Source: Cucumis sativus | Taxonomy: Eukaryota; Streptophyta; Magnoliopsida; Cucurbitales; Cucurbitaceae | Length of the DNA: 64,000 nucleotides | NCBI RefSeq assembly: GCF_000004075.3 | Contig: NC_026657.2 | Location: 11,594,001-11,658,000 of the forward strand | Reading direction: 5' to 3' | In this document: positions 51,101 through 61,938 of the stretch, one piece after another | Numbering within the stretch: position 1 is the stretch's first letter | Layout of the letters: each line of letters begins with the position of its first letter | Position numbers and translations under genes: made by a program | The notes under the pieces: model-generated | Databases searched by the model: none | The model's input: the letters and a program-made list of their open reading frames with translations, nothing else | Told to the model about the DNA's origin: nothing

Positions 51101-51359
51101 AGGGAAGTTTGGTAGAGTTTGTTCAAAATTAATTTCCTTCTCCTTAACACTTAAGTAAAGGTTTTTTTTTTTTTTTTTCTTTGTAGGGTTTTCTGTTTTT
51201 CTTTGTAAAGAGTTTGAGATAATGAGTACTGAACCCTAAAATGAAAAAGGCTTTAGGTCAAAGTATTTCTTGAGATAAAAGGGAATATGGTAATTTGGTG
51301 TTGGTCACTAAAAGTTGGGTAAAGAGTTGAAGATATACCTTATATTTATATCATGTTGA

Positions 51360-51880
51360 CATATGTACGTTATGGGTCATCTTGGACAACCGGATGTATA
51401 ATCGACATTGACCAAGAAAATTACAAGTTTTAGACAAAAGGTATCATCCTATGGTCGGCCTAGAGGAGAAAGGCTGGTTGGTTTAAAACTTAGTCCAAAC
51501 ATATATGGTTCGTGGAATAAAAGCCCTAGCTAGCCAAGGACATCACCGATCCTAAGACAAAATTTAGTCCTAGGGTGGAAGGTTCTTGGCCATGGCCTCG
51601 TTTGAGGCCAAGCCTAGCTAGCAAAATGGCCAATGTTGCATGCTCCAACTCAATCATCGATTCCTATTATAATACAGCGTCAAAACTCTATGAATGATGA
51701 CTTAGGTCATCTATTCCTATAAATACATCATTATAACTTCAAAGAAAGTAAATTCTCACTTTGAAATCCTTCATTAATTAGCTTCCACTTTACACGTATG
51801 TATATTAGTTTCCACTCTACACGTATGTATATGTTTACTTTAGTTTATTAGAGGTTAGGCTCTTTATTTTCCATATATGG
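51360..51880 (+). mobile_element. Possible decayed LTR fragment
   Basis: A GC-richer island in AT-rich sequence, with short inverted and palindromic words (TAGCTAGCCAAGG; GGCCATGGCCTCGTTTGAGG), then a TATA-like CCTATAAATACATC at about 51717-51730 and a 27-bp tandem pair downstream. The organisation is LTR-like, but no terminal TG...CA or target duplication could be fixed. Confidence 0.25.
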
Positions 51881-52519
51881 AAACATCACGTGGCTTATTT
51901 GCATGCTCTAGAAACCGAAAAAAAAAGAAAAAGAAAGATAAATTGTATTCTTAATGCAATTTGGATCTAAATCTTAGTCATTTCAATAAATCAATATAGA
52001 GAAGAAGCTGAACTAAAAAGGATAGTATGGGCATGATTTTGAATATAAGGTCAGTTTGAGACATGGTTTTTGATGAACTAAAAATTAACAACCAACTTTC
52101 TCAAAATCTAATTCAAACATATATTAGTTTTTATAACATACTTCAATCTATTTGGATAGTTTTATCTGTCATATTCGACTAATCAAGACATACATATCTT
52201 TAACAAAAGAGTTAGCTAGAAATTTGAATCTTTATTATCCAACGTGTTTTGTTGATAGATCAAAAAGGAAAAAAAAATGAATATTATCAATGATCGGATG
52301 ACTTTTAAATCTATAGACTAAATTGATACAAACCCTAAGTATCAAGCAACACAAATTTTACTGAATCTAAGTTAAATTACAAATTTAATCGCCTAAACTT
52401 TTGAAGGTTATTAAAATAAAGATCTGACAATATGATCTTTTAGTTTCAATTTTTTTTGAAGAAGTGTTTGGTTTTTGATTTTTTAAAAAATAGTTTTCGG
52501 TAGATTTGGAGAAATATTT

Positions 52520-53090
52520 TAATGTCAATGGGTTGCAGATTGGGGGAGATGGGTTCGGCTGACAACTTGTTTGTGGCTGCTGCAATAAGGCTTTATTGAT
52601 ATGGGTTTCCTCCTCTTTGGGATTTCCTGTTGTCCAATTTGGGAGGATCAGAATAAGGGTTGATAACTCGATACCTATTGCTCCTGTTAATTGCAAAGTT
52701 AAATGGGATTCTCCATTATTTTGATGAAGTTGCTGGGAATGGAGAGGCTTGTTTCGAGTTCACGTACCCATGAGTTGGACCCTTGCTCGAGTGATCAGAT
52801 TGATGTTGTGATCTCATGAGAGTGTGGGTGCGAGTCGCGAATATGGTTTGTCTTGGCACCACAGGAAGGGTGCCTTAAAATTAATGTTGATGCTGCCTGT
52901 TCACCCTTCAAAGATGGTATGGGTATGTGGACAATCATAAGAAACCATAATGGAGATGGGGTTGCAGCTGCAACTGAGTTTCGCCATGGTTGTTATGTGG
53001 GTGAAGGTGGAGAGATTTTTGCTTTCCTTTATAGTTTATGGTTTGCATTTGGCGAGGGAGATGGGCCTCGTGGGGTTTCGTACCACAACC
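52520..53090 (+). pseudogene. LINE RNase H (RVT_3) relic, copy 1
   Basis: The frame at 52853-53090 starts APQEGCLKINVDAACSPFKD and continues GMGMWTIIRNHNGDG..., GEGGEIFAFLYSLWFAFGEG. This is the plant retroelement RNase H-like (RVT_3) pattern (KINVDAA with the first catalytic Asp, IIRN..G, E..A). The upstream part (52500-52850) matches the second copy at DNA level (TAGATTTGGAGAAATATTTT, GGGAGGATCAGAATAAGG). Stops and missing RT domain show it is dead. Confidence 0.7.
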
Positions 53091-53134
53091 CATTTCATTT
53101 CTTACCAAAAAGTAGGTTAGGTTTAGTCAAATTC

Positions 53135-53177
53135 TTCCCACATCGGAAATTTACCAATAACAATACTAATATTTAAA
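53135..53177 (+). promoter_or_regulatory. U3 snoRNA promoter: upstream sequence element and TATA box (Pol III spacing)
   Basis: TTCCCACATCG at 53135-53145 matches the plant snRNA upstream sequence element (RTCCCACATCG) at 10 of 11 positions. TATTTAAA at 53170-53177 is the TATA-like box. The 24-bp gap between them is the short spacing that in plants specifies RNA polymerase III (Pol II genes have about one helical turn more). Start of the RNA is about 23 bp downstream of the TATA box. Confidence 0.85.
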
Positions 53178-53199
53178 TGGAAAGAGGAAGCAGTAGGTC

Positions 53200-53410
53200 C
53201 CGACCTTACTTGAACAGGATCTGTTCTATAGGTTGTACCTCTGTGTCCTTGAGTTCTAAGGAGACAAGAACCAAAGTCTGGTGGATGATTTCTGACTTGT
53301 GACTAGAGCGTGATTAACGGTACATGGACCCATGGTCCAACGGCTGTATAGGATCGTTCTCGGTAGCATTACTACTTCCGGGATGGTTGCAAGTCAGTCT
53401 GACAGACCCC
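53200..53410 (+). ncRNA. U3: U3 small nucleolar RNA
   Basis: Recognised from the plant U3 sequence: CGACCTTACTTGAACAGGAT at the 5' end; box A region GGATCTGTTCTATAGG (about 53217-53232); box C' GATGATTTCTGA (53284-53295); box B AGAGCGTGA (53305-53313); box C region in ATGGTCCAACGGC; box D GTCTGA (53397-53402); end GACAGACCCC. The 211-nt length fits plant U3. It guides early cleavage of pre-18S rRNA in the nucleolus by pairing with the 5' ETS and 18S. Upstream element, TATA box and T-run terminator are all in place, so it is probably an active Pol III gene. A few bases differ from the sequence I remember (first base, GTGGATGATT), so a recent pseudogene is not excluded. Confidence 0.88.
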
Positions 53411-53415
53411 TTTTT
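53411..53415 (+). terminator. Pol III terminator of U3
   Basis: Run of five T immediately after the GACAGACCCC end of U3, followed by further T-rich sequence (TTTTCTTTTTT), as needed for Pol III release. Confidence 0.8.
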
Positions 53416-54419
53416 ATATTTTCTTTTTTCTACTTTACAAATATTCTTAAAATTTTTGAATTTTGAATTCTTTTTTAAAAAAACTTCTTGATATTATTAT
53501 TTTTAAAAAGGGTATTTAACAAAGTATTTACTTTTCAATTACACCCAATAGGTCGTGAGTTTTATTATTAAGAAAATTTTATATGCTAACAAAGTTAATA
53601 AATAAACTTCAAAATTAAACAATCATGGTAATTGCAATGTATTTATAATTTTTCTATGGTAAAACTAATCATAATAGCGTTTGAGAAAAAAAATGAAAAA
53701 ATTATTATCGTTGGATAGTAAATAACAAAAATAATCAAATGAATATAATAGATCGAACGATCGAGTGGACTTACCAAACCAAAGTCGGTTTGGAAAGTTT
53801 CAAATTGATAATTTTTAAAATTATTTTTAAGTTTGTATCAAAATAAAGCTATAACAATATGATCTTTTTTTAATTTCAAGTTTTGAAGAAGTTTTTGGAC
53901 TTTGAATTTTTAAAATATAACTTTTTTTATAAATACTACTAGTTGGTGTGTTTTGATTACATCTTCAAGTATTTAATTTAGAAAATAAATTATTTTAAAA
54001 AAATATTATTTAAAAATGTATTTTAAATAAATTTTAGAAAAAATAGATTAAACAAAAATGAGTTTATCGAAAAACTCAGTCCAAATAAATCCTACATTTG
54101 CTCCTTAAGATTTTAAAATATTCTTTTAGACTCTTAATTTAAAACGTCCCTACAATAGTTTGTTGTTATTTTAAGAATCAGCTCTTCTCTTTTTAAAAGA
54201 GATTTTTATTAGTCAAAATGTCATACAGTTATATAAAATAACAACAGAAGAGGAAGTTGTGATTTAATGAACCACAAGGATGAGTGAGATGAACGTTGTT
54301 AGTTACGTGATTCCAACCTCCTTTACTTTGTTTTAATTAATTGAGATTGTTTGTTATGATACCCCTCTATCTATATTGGGAAGTCTGAATTATTATACAT
54401 GATTGCAGTGTCATTGAGT

Positions 54420-54497
54420 GTGATTCTGCATCCTTGGATTTATTACAATTGTGATTCTGCATCCTTGAATTTATTACAATAGTGATTCTGCATCCTA
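54420..54497. repeat. ~33-bp tandem repeat, about 2.5 units
   Basis: The unit carries GTGATTCTGCATCCTTGRAT plus TTATTACAAT. The third unit is partial (GTGATTCTGCATCCTAAAG). Confidence 0.85.
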
Positions 54498-54639
54498 AAG
54501 TATAATATCTTATCATGGATCTATGTAGAGGTTGTGTGTTTTCTCAAATGTAACTTTTTTGGGAGGAGGATGTTAACACCTTATCTATTTCTATTTGTAG
54601 AATGGTCATTCTTGATAAAGGGTGGTGTTGGCAGTATAC

Positions 54640-55335
54640 AAAAATGGTGTTTTTAATAGGAGCAGTGCCTATAAGGTTTTTATTCAAATGAAAAACCAAG
54701 CCTCTTCATCGGTTGGTGGTGGTCATAATTTTTAGTGAAAGAAAGGTATTCTTCCAACAAAATTGAATCTTGCAAATAGAAAAATTCAAGTTGAGAGATA
54801 TGGTGCCTTGTTCCTTGTTTTGTGGGAGTGATTTTTAAGTCTATTATTCCTGCTCTTTTCTAGTGTAATCGTGCTTCCTAGATTTGGAGAAATATCTTAA
54901 TGTCAATGGGTTGGTAGATTGGGGGAGATGGATTTGGCTTGCGACTTCTTTATTTGTGGCTGCTGCGATGAGGCTTACTCATTTCCTTTGGGATTTTCTA
55001 TTGGGCAATTTGGGAGGATCAGAATAAGGTTTGCCATTATTTTGTGTAAACAGAGTGTGGGTGTGAGTTGAATGGTTTATGTCTTGGCTCCAGAGGAAGA
55101 GTACCTTAAAATTAATGTTCATGGCTACACATGTTCACCCTTGAAAGATGGTCTCTGTATGTGGGCAATCATAAGAAAGCATGATGGGAGATGGGAGATG
55201 GGAGATGGGAGATGGGAGATGGGAGATGGGAGATGGGGTTGGGGCTGAAACTGAAGAGATATATGCTTTCGTTTATGGTTTGCGTTTGGCAATTAGGGAG
55301 ATGGGCTTCGTGGGGTTTCCTTTGGAATATTGTGA
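54640..55335 (+). pseudogene. LINE ORF2 3' relic (zf-RVT and RNase H-like), copy 2
   Basis: In order on the plus strand: GVFNRSSAYKVFIQMKNQA (typical text just before zf-RVT), two stops, KKGILPTKLNLANRKIQVER (zf-RVT core, about 54745-54800), then after a gap the RNase H block (EEYLKINVHG..., CMWAIIRKHDG, EEIYAFVYGLRLAIREMGF) from about 55085. Same element family as copy 1, but with stops, a changed catalytic Asp (KINVHG) and a 7-bp minisatellite inside the domain. Dead. Confidence 0.7.
55186..55234. repeat. 7-bp minisatellite (GGGAGAT)7
   Basis: Seven perfect head-to-tail units interrupt the RNase H relic copy 2. Copy 1 has only one GGAGATGGGG at the equivalent place, so the array arose by expansion after duplication. 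Confidence 0.97.
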
Positions 55336-55643
55336 TGCACTTGGCTTGGTATCTCTTTCTTTCTTTCTCTTCCTCCCCATTTTCTGCTTTCTTTGTCCAA
55401 ACATCCCATTTCTGTTTGTGATCAGTCTTCAAATGAAGACGTGGGTTATGCACACATTTCGGTTAGTGGTATACAAAACATAAAAGGAAGTGGGCATTAA
55501 TATCTATCTAATTTTAGGTCCACCTAACTATATCGTCATCTTATGCACACAGCCCATGCTTGAATCACCCTATCAAATAATTCATTGAACTTTATATATA
55601 AAACTTATTAATTACGTACTAAAATTAAAAACCTTTAAAGTGA

Positions 55644-57216
55644 TTACAGTTTTGAAAATTTCTTGAGGGCATCAGCAGCATCTTCAACATGTTTAGGAAC
55701 AGGCATATTGGAAAGAAGAGTTACCCTTGCAGTGGATACAACGACTTTTCTTTCTTTCAAATCCTTCCATAATTGGACATCCCATACCTAACCATCACAC
55801 AAAATCCTTCTCAATAACCCAACAAATTACCACTTAACCTACATTTCCAGGGTATACCTTACGTCGTTTCACATTTTTAAGTCTAAAATCCAAGGTTTAG
55901 AGCTTCCAATCAATAGTTTAGAAAGTATGAGACTTTTAAATTTCTTACCTATGCTTAGTTTCTCCAAATTATACAGTTTAACCACCCAAATTTATTATGC
56001 CTCAAAAGAATTACATTTTTAAAATACAAAGATCTAATTAATTGAAATTACCAATTTAACAAAAATAATTAAGACGTCGTGGTTCGAATCTTCAAACCTC
56101 ACTTATACTAAAAAAAAATGGTAAAGAACAAACTAAAATTCAAAATCATTTAATGCTAAAATTTCAAAATCATTTAATGCTAAAATAGTTAAGGAAATAA
56201 TATACTTTAAGTATCAAACTTCATTATAAACCCAATTTAGGAATGACCCTGGACTACATGTTATTATGATTTGACCATAATAGTTTAAGACCAGTGGGAG
56301 AATAAATATGCTAAAATTGGAATTTGAATGTAAATTATCTAAACTTTGTATTATATATTAAGAGTAATTATAATTGATAACCATTTTACGAATAATAATT
56401 AATGATATAACATCATTTAAAAAAATTGTAAATATAGTAAAATCTATCGCTGATAGACTCGTAAGGTTTATCGTTTATTAGTCATAGACAATATTTACAA
56501 TATGGTCTATTTATTGATAGACTTTTACAAAATTTGCTATATTTATAAACGTTTTAAAATGTTACTATATACTTAACTATTTTGAATCTAATGGCTAAAT
56601 TTGCAACTAACATCCCTATTAATTTATATTTGTGTTCATTTTCTAATTTTCGAAGTGAATATAGAAAAAGAAAATTGCAAAGTAAAACGTCACAGTCAGT
56701 TGGTTGGCTTTGTAAATTTCAATTAATTTAAACAATTATTATTATAAAACGATAATATAATGGGAGTTAGGTAGAAAAAGACTACCTGGATGGTTCTACC
56801 GACGGTGACCGGAACGGCTTCGGCGATAACAAGCTCGCCGAGGGAGGCGCTCTTCAAGTGATTAATACTGAGATGAATTCCTGCGACTCTCTGGTATCCA
56901 GACGCCTTGTGAGCACCCATACTCGCCAGAGACTCCGCAATCAACGCGGATACGCCGCCGTGCAGCACTTTGAACGGCTTCCAAAAACAAAATAAAATGA
57001 AATCGAGGAATTAAGAAGAGAAGAAGGAAAGAAATTAGAGGTAATAATTAAGGGAGTTGGAATATATATATATATATATAGAACCTGGCAGCAGATCGGA
57101 GAAACGAGGAGACGGCCGGAGACTTTGTGAGGAGAGACGTGGTGGACCTCGAAGCCAAGGGATTGAAGCGGAGCGTCGAGAACAAGCGGAGGATTAGATT
57201 TATCCGTTGACGACAT
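55644..57216 (-). CDS. DHNAT1: 1,4-dihydroxy-2-naphthoyl-CoA thioesterase-like, hot-dog fold, peroxisomal (copy A)
   Basis: Three exons, all phase 0: 57216-57085, 56977-56786 and 55787-55644, giving 155 residues. Hot-dog thioesterase of the PaaI/4HBT type: [12 protein letters not shown], then [14 protein letters not shown] (His50-Gly-Gly and the probable catalytic Glu59), [12 protein letters not shown] and [10 protein letters not shown]. It ends in Ser-Lys-Leu, a canonical PTS1, so peroxisomal import is expected. DHNATs hydrolyse DHNA-CoA in the peroxisomal steps of phylloquinone (vitamin K1) synthesis. Arabidopsis DHNAT1 has nearly the same length and, from memory, also neighbours CHR18. A (TA)n repeat lies just inside intron 1. 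Upstream of it sits a second copy in the same orientation. Confidence 0.88.
56426..56549. mobile_element. MITE-like AT-rich inverted-repeat element in DHNAT copy A intron 2
   Basis: Left end TTGTAAATATAGTAAAAT pairs as an inverted repeat with the right end AAATTTGCTATATTTATAAA. Internally carries the palindromic CTATCGCTGATAG word and GATAGACTTTTACAAA. Same terminal signature as the copies at 6735 and 23174. Confidence 0.5.
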
Positions 57217-58606
57217 TTTGGGATGTGATGAAAGTAAGTAAAAAGAAATAGGAATTTTGTGGAAGAAAGATTGAAAGAGAAAGACTTGTATTCTATTTTA
57301 AGGCTAATAATTAAAACGGTAATTAATGGTTAAGGCTTAAGAGAAATGGATTAAGGGATAGACTAAAATACCCTTAATATTCAAAGGGTTAGTATGTGTG
57401 TGTGAAGGGAGTGAATTGGAAATTGCGGAAGTAATAATGGATTTTGGGGATAAAGAGGGGATTGATGGAATTGATGGAATCGATGGTCCACAATGACGGT
57501 TGGTAGGGAACCTTTTTAGTTTCATAATAAAATAAATTGACAAATGGTATTATTAGTCACACAAATTTTAATTTTAGGGGTAAATTGTGTGGTTGATTTT
57601 TGTTAGCGTAAATCCGGTTGAGTAGAACTTAAATAACCCAAATTAATTTTCTAAAATATGGTATTGTTTTCTTTTTTTTTTTTCATTTGTAGTCCAACAA
57701 TTGTTTAGTTTAATTCGAGTTGAACCAAATTTTTCAATCCCAACACACCTTTTATATAATATAAGTTTGATAATTCAAATTAGGTTCAAATTTTTCAATC
57801 CCAACACACCTTTTATATAATATAAGTTTGATAATTCAAATTAGTTGGGTTGGACATACACTCGTGTATTCATTTACCCACCAAAAGACAAAAAAAATGT
57901 ATTCATTTACCCACCAAAAGACAAAAAAAAAAAAAAAAAACAAAATTCAAACTTCCAGGTGGAACAATCAATCAATTGATTTTAAATATACCAAACAATC
58001 AATCTTTTAAAAGAAAAGTGATTTGGAAGATGGATAAATAAAATAGTGAAATATGCTCTAGATTGATTATTATTTGTTATTATTTTGGTAATATATTTTG
58101 GAATTGAGGTATGGGAAATGAAAAGGTTGAATTGACAACTCAAAGCTTGACCTATTACGTACTTATTAATGTCTATGAAGACAGGGACCTTTAAGAATGA
58201 TATCCATAGAGGGATTGATATAAGAACAAGAGGGTGAGAACAATAATGTTAATGAAAAATTCAACTATTTACAGAGGTGATTTATATTTAAAATTCCAAT
58301 TTTCTTTTGAGTGGGAGATAAATGTGATCTTAAAAAAACATATATTAATTAATTAAAACTTAATTTATTAATGTTTTATTAGGAGTAAGACCCATAAACT
58401 CTCTAGAACAAACAACAAATGTAGCACCAACTAAAGATGTTAGCTAATACAATTATCCATAAAAAAAATTTAGAGTTCGAGAATATAATTCGAACTTTTT
58501 AATCTGTCGATAAAGGTTACTACATTCTTCAACCATTGAGTTTGGTTAAAAACTAGAAGGAAAGAAAAACGCAAGTCTAAGTTATTAAATCTAAATAACT
58601 TATTGT
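57217..58606. other. Intergenic region between the tandem DHNAT genes, with two short tandem repeats
   Basis: Left part is the promoter of copy A. A 61-bp unit (TTTTTCAATCCCAACACACC ... GATAATTCAAATTAG) occurs twice, at about 57728-57788 and 57789-57845. A ~33-bp unit (TGTATTCATTTACCCACCAA plus A-run) occurs twice at about 57866-57940. No gene. Confidence 0.75.
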
Positions 58607-60345
58607 TTACAACTTGGCAAAGGTTTTGAGTGTGTCAACCAAGGGTTGGGAATGTTTAGGAATAGGCATATTGCATAGAAGAGTGACCCTTGAGGAGGCC
58701 ACTAGGTCCCTCCGTTCTATGCTTGAACTTTTGGCCTTCCACAATTCTACCTCCCACACCTACAACACACACATACACACATAAAGTATTTTAATTTTTG
58801 GGTATTTTGGTTTATATATTCTCCAGATGTTTAATACTTTTGGTATTATTTAATCTATACACTCTCAAAATATTATTTGATTTTTGTATGTTCGAATTTT
58901 TAGTATACAATTAATTAAAAGGTCCATGAAATAATTTCCTATGTTTTTAAGAATTATAATTAAAAATGCCTCAACCATTTGTTTTTAGTTTTTTGAAAAT
59001 AATTTATAGACTATGAACACTTATTACTTTGTTTTGTTATTTACTTTTGAAAAACAATAGTTTTTAAAATTTTGTTTTTGTTTTTTTGGAACTTTGACTT
59101 AAGAATTTGGTTTTGTAAATAACAATGATACAAATCATGAAAATAAATTAGAGAAATTATGCTTAATTTTGAAAAACTAAAAACTCATAATGTTACCAGA
59201 GGTGCTTTCAAAATGACCAAATTCCTACTCTAAATTTCTTGTTTTATTATTTACTATTTACCAATCAAACCACAATTTGACTAAGATGTTTTTGTTCTTA
59301 AATTTTGGTTAAAAATTACCTCTTAAAACTAAAAAATACTCTGAAGAATTGAACTTAATTTTTAAAAACAAAAAACGAAAATCCATTTGATAACCATTTC
59401 AATCCATAGCTATTCCAATCGGGATGAAATGGTTATCAAACCAACCTATATACGTTTGGACCAAAATCATAATTTCAACAAAATTTGCAAATCATGGTAG
59501 AAGGTTAGAAAGAATTAGGCTTAACTTTCAAAACCAAAACTTAGATACCAAATTAATATTAGTTCGGTTTAAAAACTTGTTTTTGTTAAATTAAAATTGA
59601 ACAGAGAAGAATTTGACTATTCAAAATTTGACTAAGGAGATCCAACTTGATAATCATATTTTGTTTTTTGAAAAGTAATCTTAAGTAGAAAAACTATCTT
59701 AGCCAAATCCTGAAAAACAAAAGTAAGTTTCTAAGAAAAAGACTTTTCAAAATCTTTTAAAAACCAACAATAAGAATTCCAAAAACAAAAAACAAGTTTT
59801 CAAAATCGTAGGGTCCAGTAGAGAAACAAACTGTATTTGAAAGAACAAAAACAACAAACCAAACCAAACCAAACCATCACAAGAAAACACAAAAAAGGAA
59901 AGTGTGACCTGAATGGCATCGCCAACAGAAAGAGGGATAGCTTCGGCAAGAACAAGTTCCCCCATCTTAGCACTTTGCAAATGATCAATACTTAGATGAA
60001 ATCCCGCCACTCTTTTGAATCCCGACGCTATCTGTGCTCCCAGACTCGCCAGCGCTTCCGCTATCATCGCAGATACGCCCCCGTGCATCACCTTAAACAC
60101 CTGTGCATTTTTGTCCAATTTCAATTATTGAAACCATTCATCCTAATTAATTAAATTTACGATATCGATCGAACCTGGCAGCACTTTGGAGAAACCACAA
60201 TGCGGCCGCTTACTCTGTTAGGAGATATGATTTCGATCTCGAAACCTACGGCGTTAAGAGGAGCGTCCAGAATCGACGTCGTTGATGATGACGGCGACGG
60301 GAGCGACGGGAGCGGCGGATCATTCTGAGGATTTTGATTATCCAT
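58607..60345 (-). CDS. DHNAT: 1,4-dihydroxy-2-naphthoyl-CoA thioesterase-like, hot-dog fold, peroxisomal (copy B)
   Basis: Three exons at the same positions and phases as copy A: 60345-60175, 60100-59909 and 58759-58607, giving 171 residues. Core motifs are kept: ILDAPLNAVGFEIEI, HGGVSAMIAEALAS (His63, Glu72), GFHLSIDHLQSA, VWEVELWK. Differences: a longer Pro/Ser-rich N-terminus (PLPSLPSPSSSTTS) and a three-residue insertion in the last exon (KAKSSSIERRDL). The C-terminal tripeptide is Ala-Lys-Leu, a weaker but accepted PTS1. The identical gene structure and adjacency show tandem duplication with copy A. The protein divergence suggests it is old, and the two may differ in substrate or expression. 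Confidence 0.87.
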
Positions 60346-61938
60346 ACGGAAACCGAATGCGAATGCGAATTTTGTTTGTTGAAGAATAAGGGTTTGGATT
60401 CGATGGGGAGTTTTTGAAAGAAATGGGAATCAATTTAGGCGTCAGAATTGCATTCAAACACATGGCGCCATGCTTTAATGTTAACACAATTATCTGTTTT
60501 TTCTTTTTTCCTTTTTCTAATTTTGAATATTGTTTCGGTTTCATCCATAAACTTCAAAATATATTCCCACTTTAATAAATATAAAATATATGCTTTTTGT
60601 TAAATATTCCAACCTTTTCGCAATTCCAAAATACAGTAAAAATGAATAAAAATATTTATCCAAATTTAGTTTATTATAAAATCTCTATATCTTGTAAATC
60701 CAATGTAAACTTTTACATTTCTTCTTAGATTTCAAGTGGAGAATCCTACGTCTTAAAAATATCATTTTATCCCTTGGTGAGTGTTTTCCATTTTCTCTAT
60801 TACAACTTCTCAAATCAAACTTCAATTTTAGACTTTAATCCAAAAATTTGTTGAGATTTCTTGTATGGATTTGAAAATTTCTCTCGTAAGATAAATCGTT
60901 CGTGAATGTTTAAAAATTGGGTAAAATGCACTGATGTTCAATTGTTAGGAAAAATTTGTTACTTTTTATGGAATTTTATTTTATCATATTTCGTTTATTT
61001 AAAATAATTTTCATATTTAATAATCTAATTTATAACCATTATTTTCTTCTTTTTTACATAAAAAAATTCAAAGCTAGATTTATGATGATAATATTTGAAC
61101 AATATTTAAAAAAAGTTGCTATTATTTGAACAAATTTTGAATGACATTTCCTAATAGTTTGAGATTTTAGCAAACTTAAACCTTCTTGTTAAGATTTGAC
61201 ACAAATCTATCTTCTTTTTAGTTTTATTTTCTTTTCCACTTTTGGAAGAAAAACAACTAACCTAAAATCAATGAATAAATAAATAAAAACTAACCTACTA
61301 TTGTTGTACTAATATAAATAATAAATAACGAAATATACACACATTGATTTAGAGCAAAGTACAAAAATAGATTCATTAATAAATTAACTAACTATATCAA
61401 AGCCAATTCTCCTAAGTGGATCTTCACTAAGATTGATGGTGTTAAATCATGTTAGATACCTACCTCTGTAATTGTAAAAAATCAATTCTAGAATATTGCA
61501 TTAATTTATATCAAATAGTACTCTTCACATCTAGTCCTTGAATGAAATTTTAAATGAGCAAGAGATAAAACATAGAAAATATTTTCGTAAGAGCCTTTGG
61601 TAGACACTACTAGAGAAAGAGGATTTATGAAAGAACCATTTGGAGCATTTTATCAAAATTATTGAAGCAGAATGAATTACTTGTAACAATCAGTTAGAAC
61701 AATCCATCGGCTGAAATACGATTAAGCTGGCTATAACAGAAATTTAATAATGCATTTGCTAAACACTTAAACACATTCAGAGAGAGATTAGTATGAGAGA
61801 AATAGAGAGGAGAAAAAACCTCATTATCGAATAGCAGAGGAGACAACTGCATTCCATTGAAGCTCAATTTCCATCTTGTAAATTCAACTAATTCTTCCAG
61901 TAGTGTCATCTGCTGCTTTTCTTCTGGCAAGCCATTAT
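60346..61938. other. Spacer between DHNAT copy B and the RNA helicase
   Basis: Promoter of DHNAT copy B and the helicase 3' UTR. AT-rich. The minus-strand frame ending at 61694 probably lies in the helicase 3' UTR or is noise. No gene supported. Confidence 0.55.

Larger units (their letters stand above)
48173..53134. other. AT-rich intergenic region with repeat debris
   Basis: The start is the promoter of the small gene at 48172, with (TA)n at about 48189-48213. A (CT)n run is at about 49446-49470. A less AT-rich stretch with TATAAATACATC lies near 51400-51870 and may be a decayed LTR. A 27-bp tandem pair (TTCCACTYTACACGTATGTA core) is at about 51783-51833. The RNase H relic begins near 52500. 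No intact gene. Confidence 0.5.
53416..55643. other. Intergenic region with second LINE relic and tandem repeats
   Basis: Includes DNA at 53832-53930 that resembles 52403-52500 left of copy 1 (AATATGATCTTTT...GAAGAAGTKTTTGG). Also includes a ~33-bp tandem repeat with core TGTGATTCTGCATCCTTG at 54420-54497, then the LINE relic. No intact gene. Confidence 0.6.

Noticed and set aside
56081-56090. GGTTCGAATC, a tRNA B-box-like word
   Set aside because: No A-box at the proper distance upstream and no cloverleaf could be formed.
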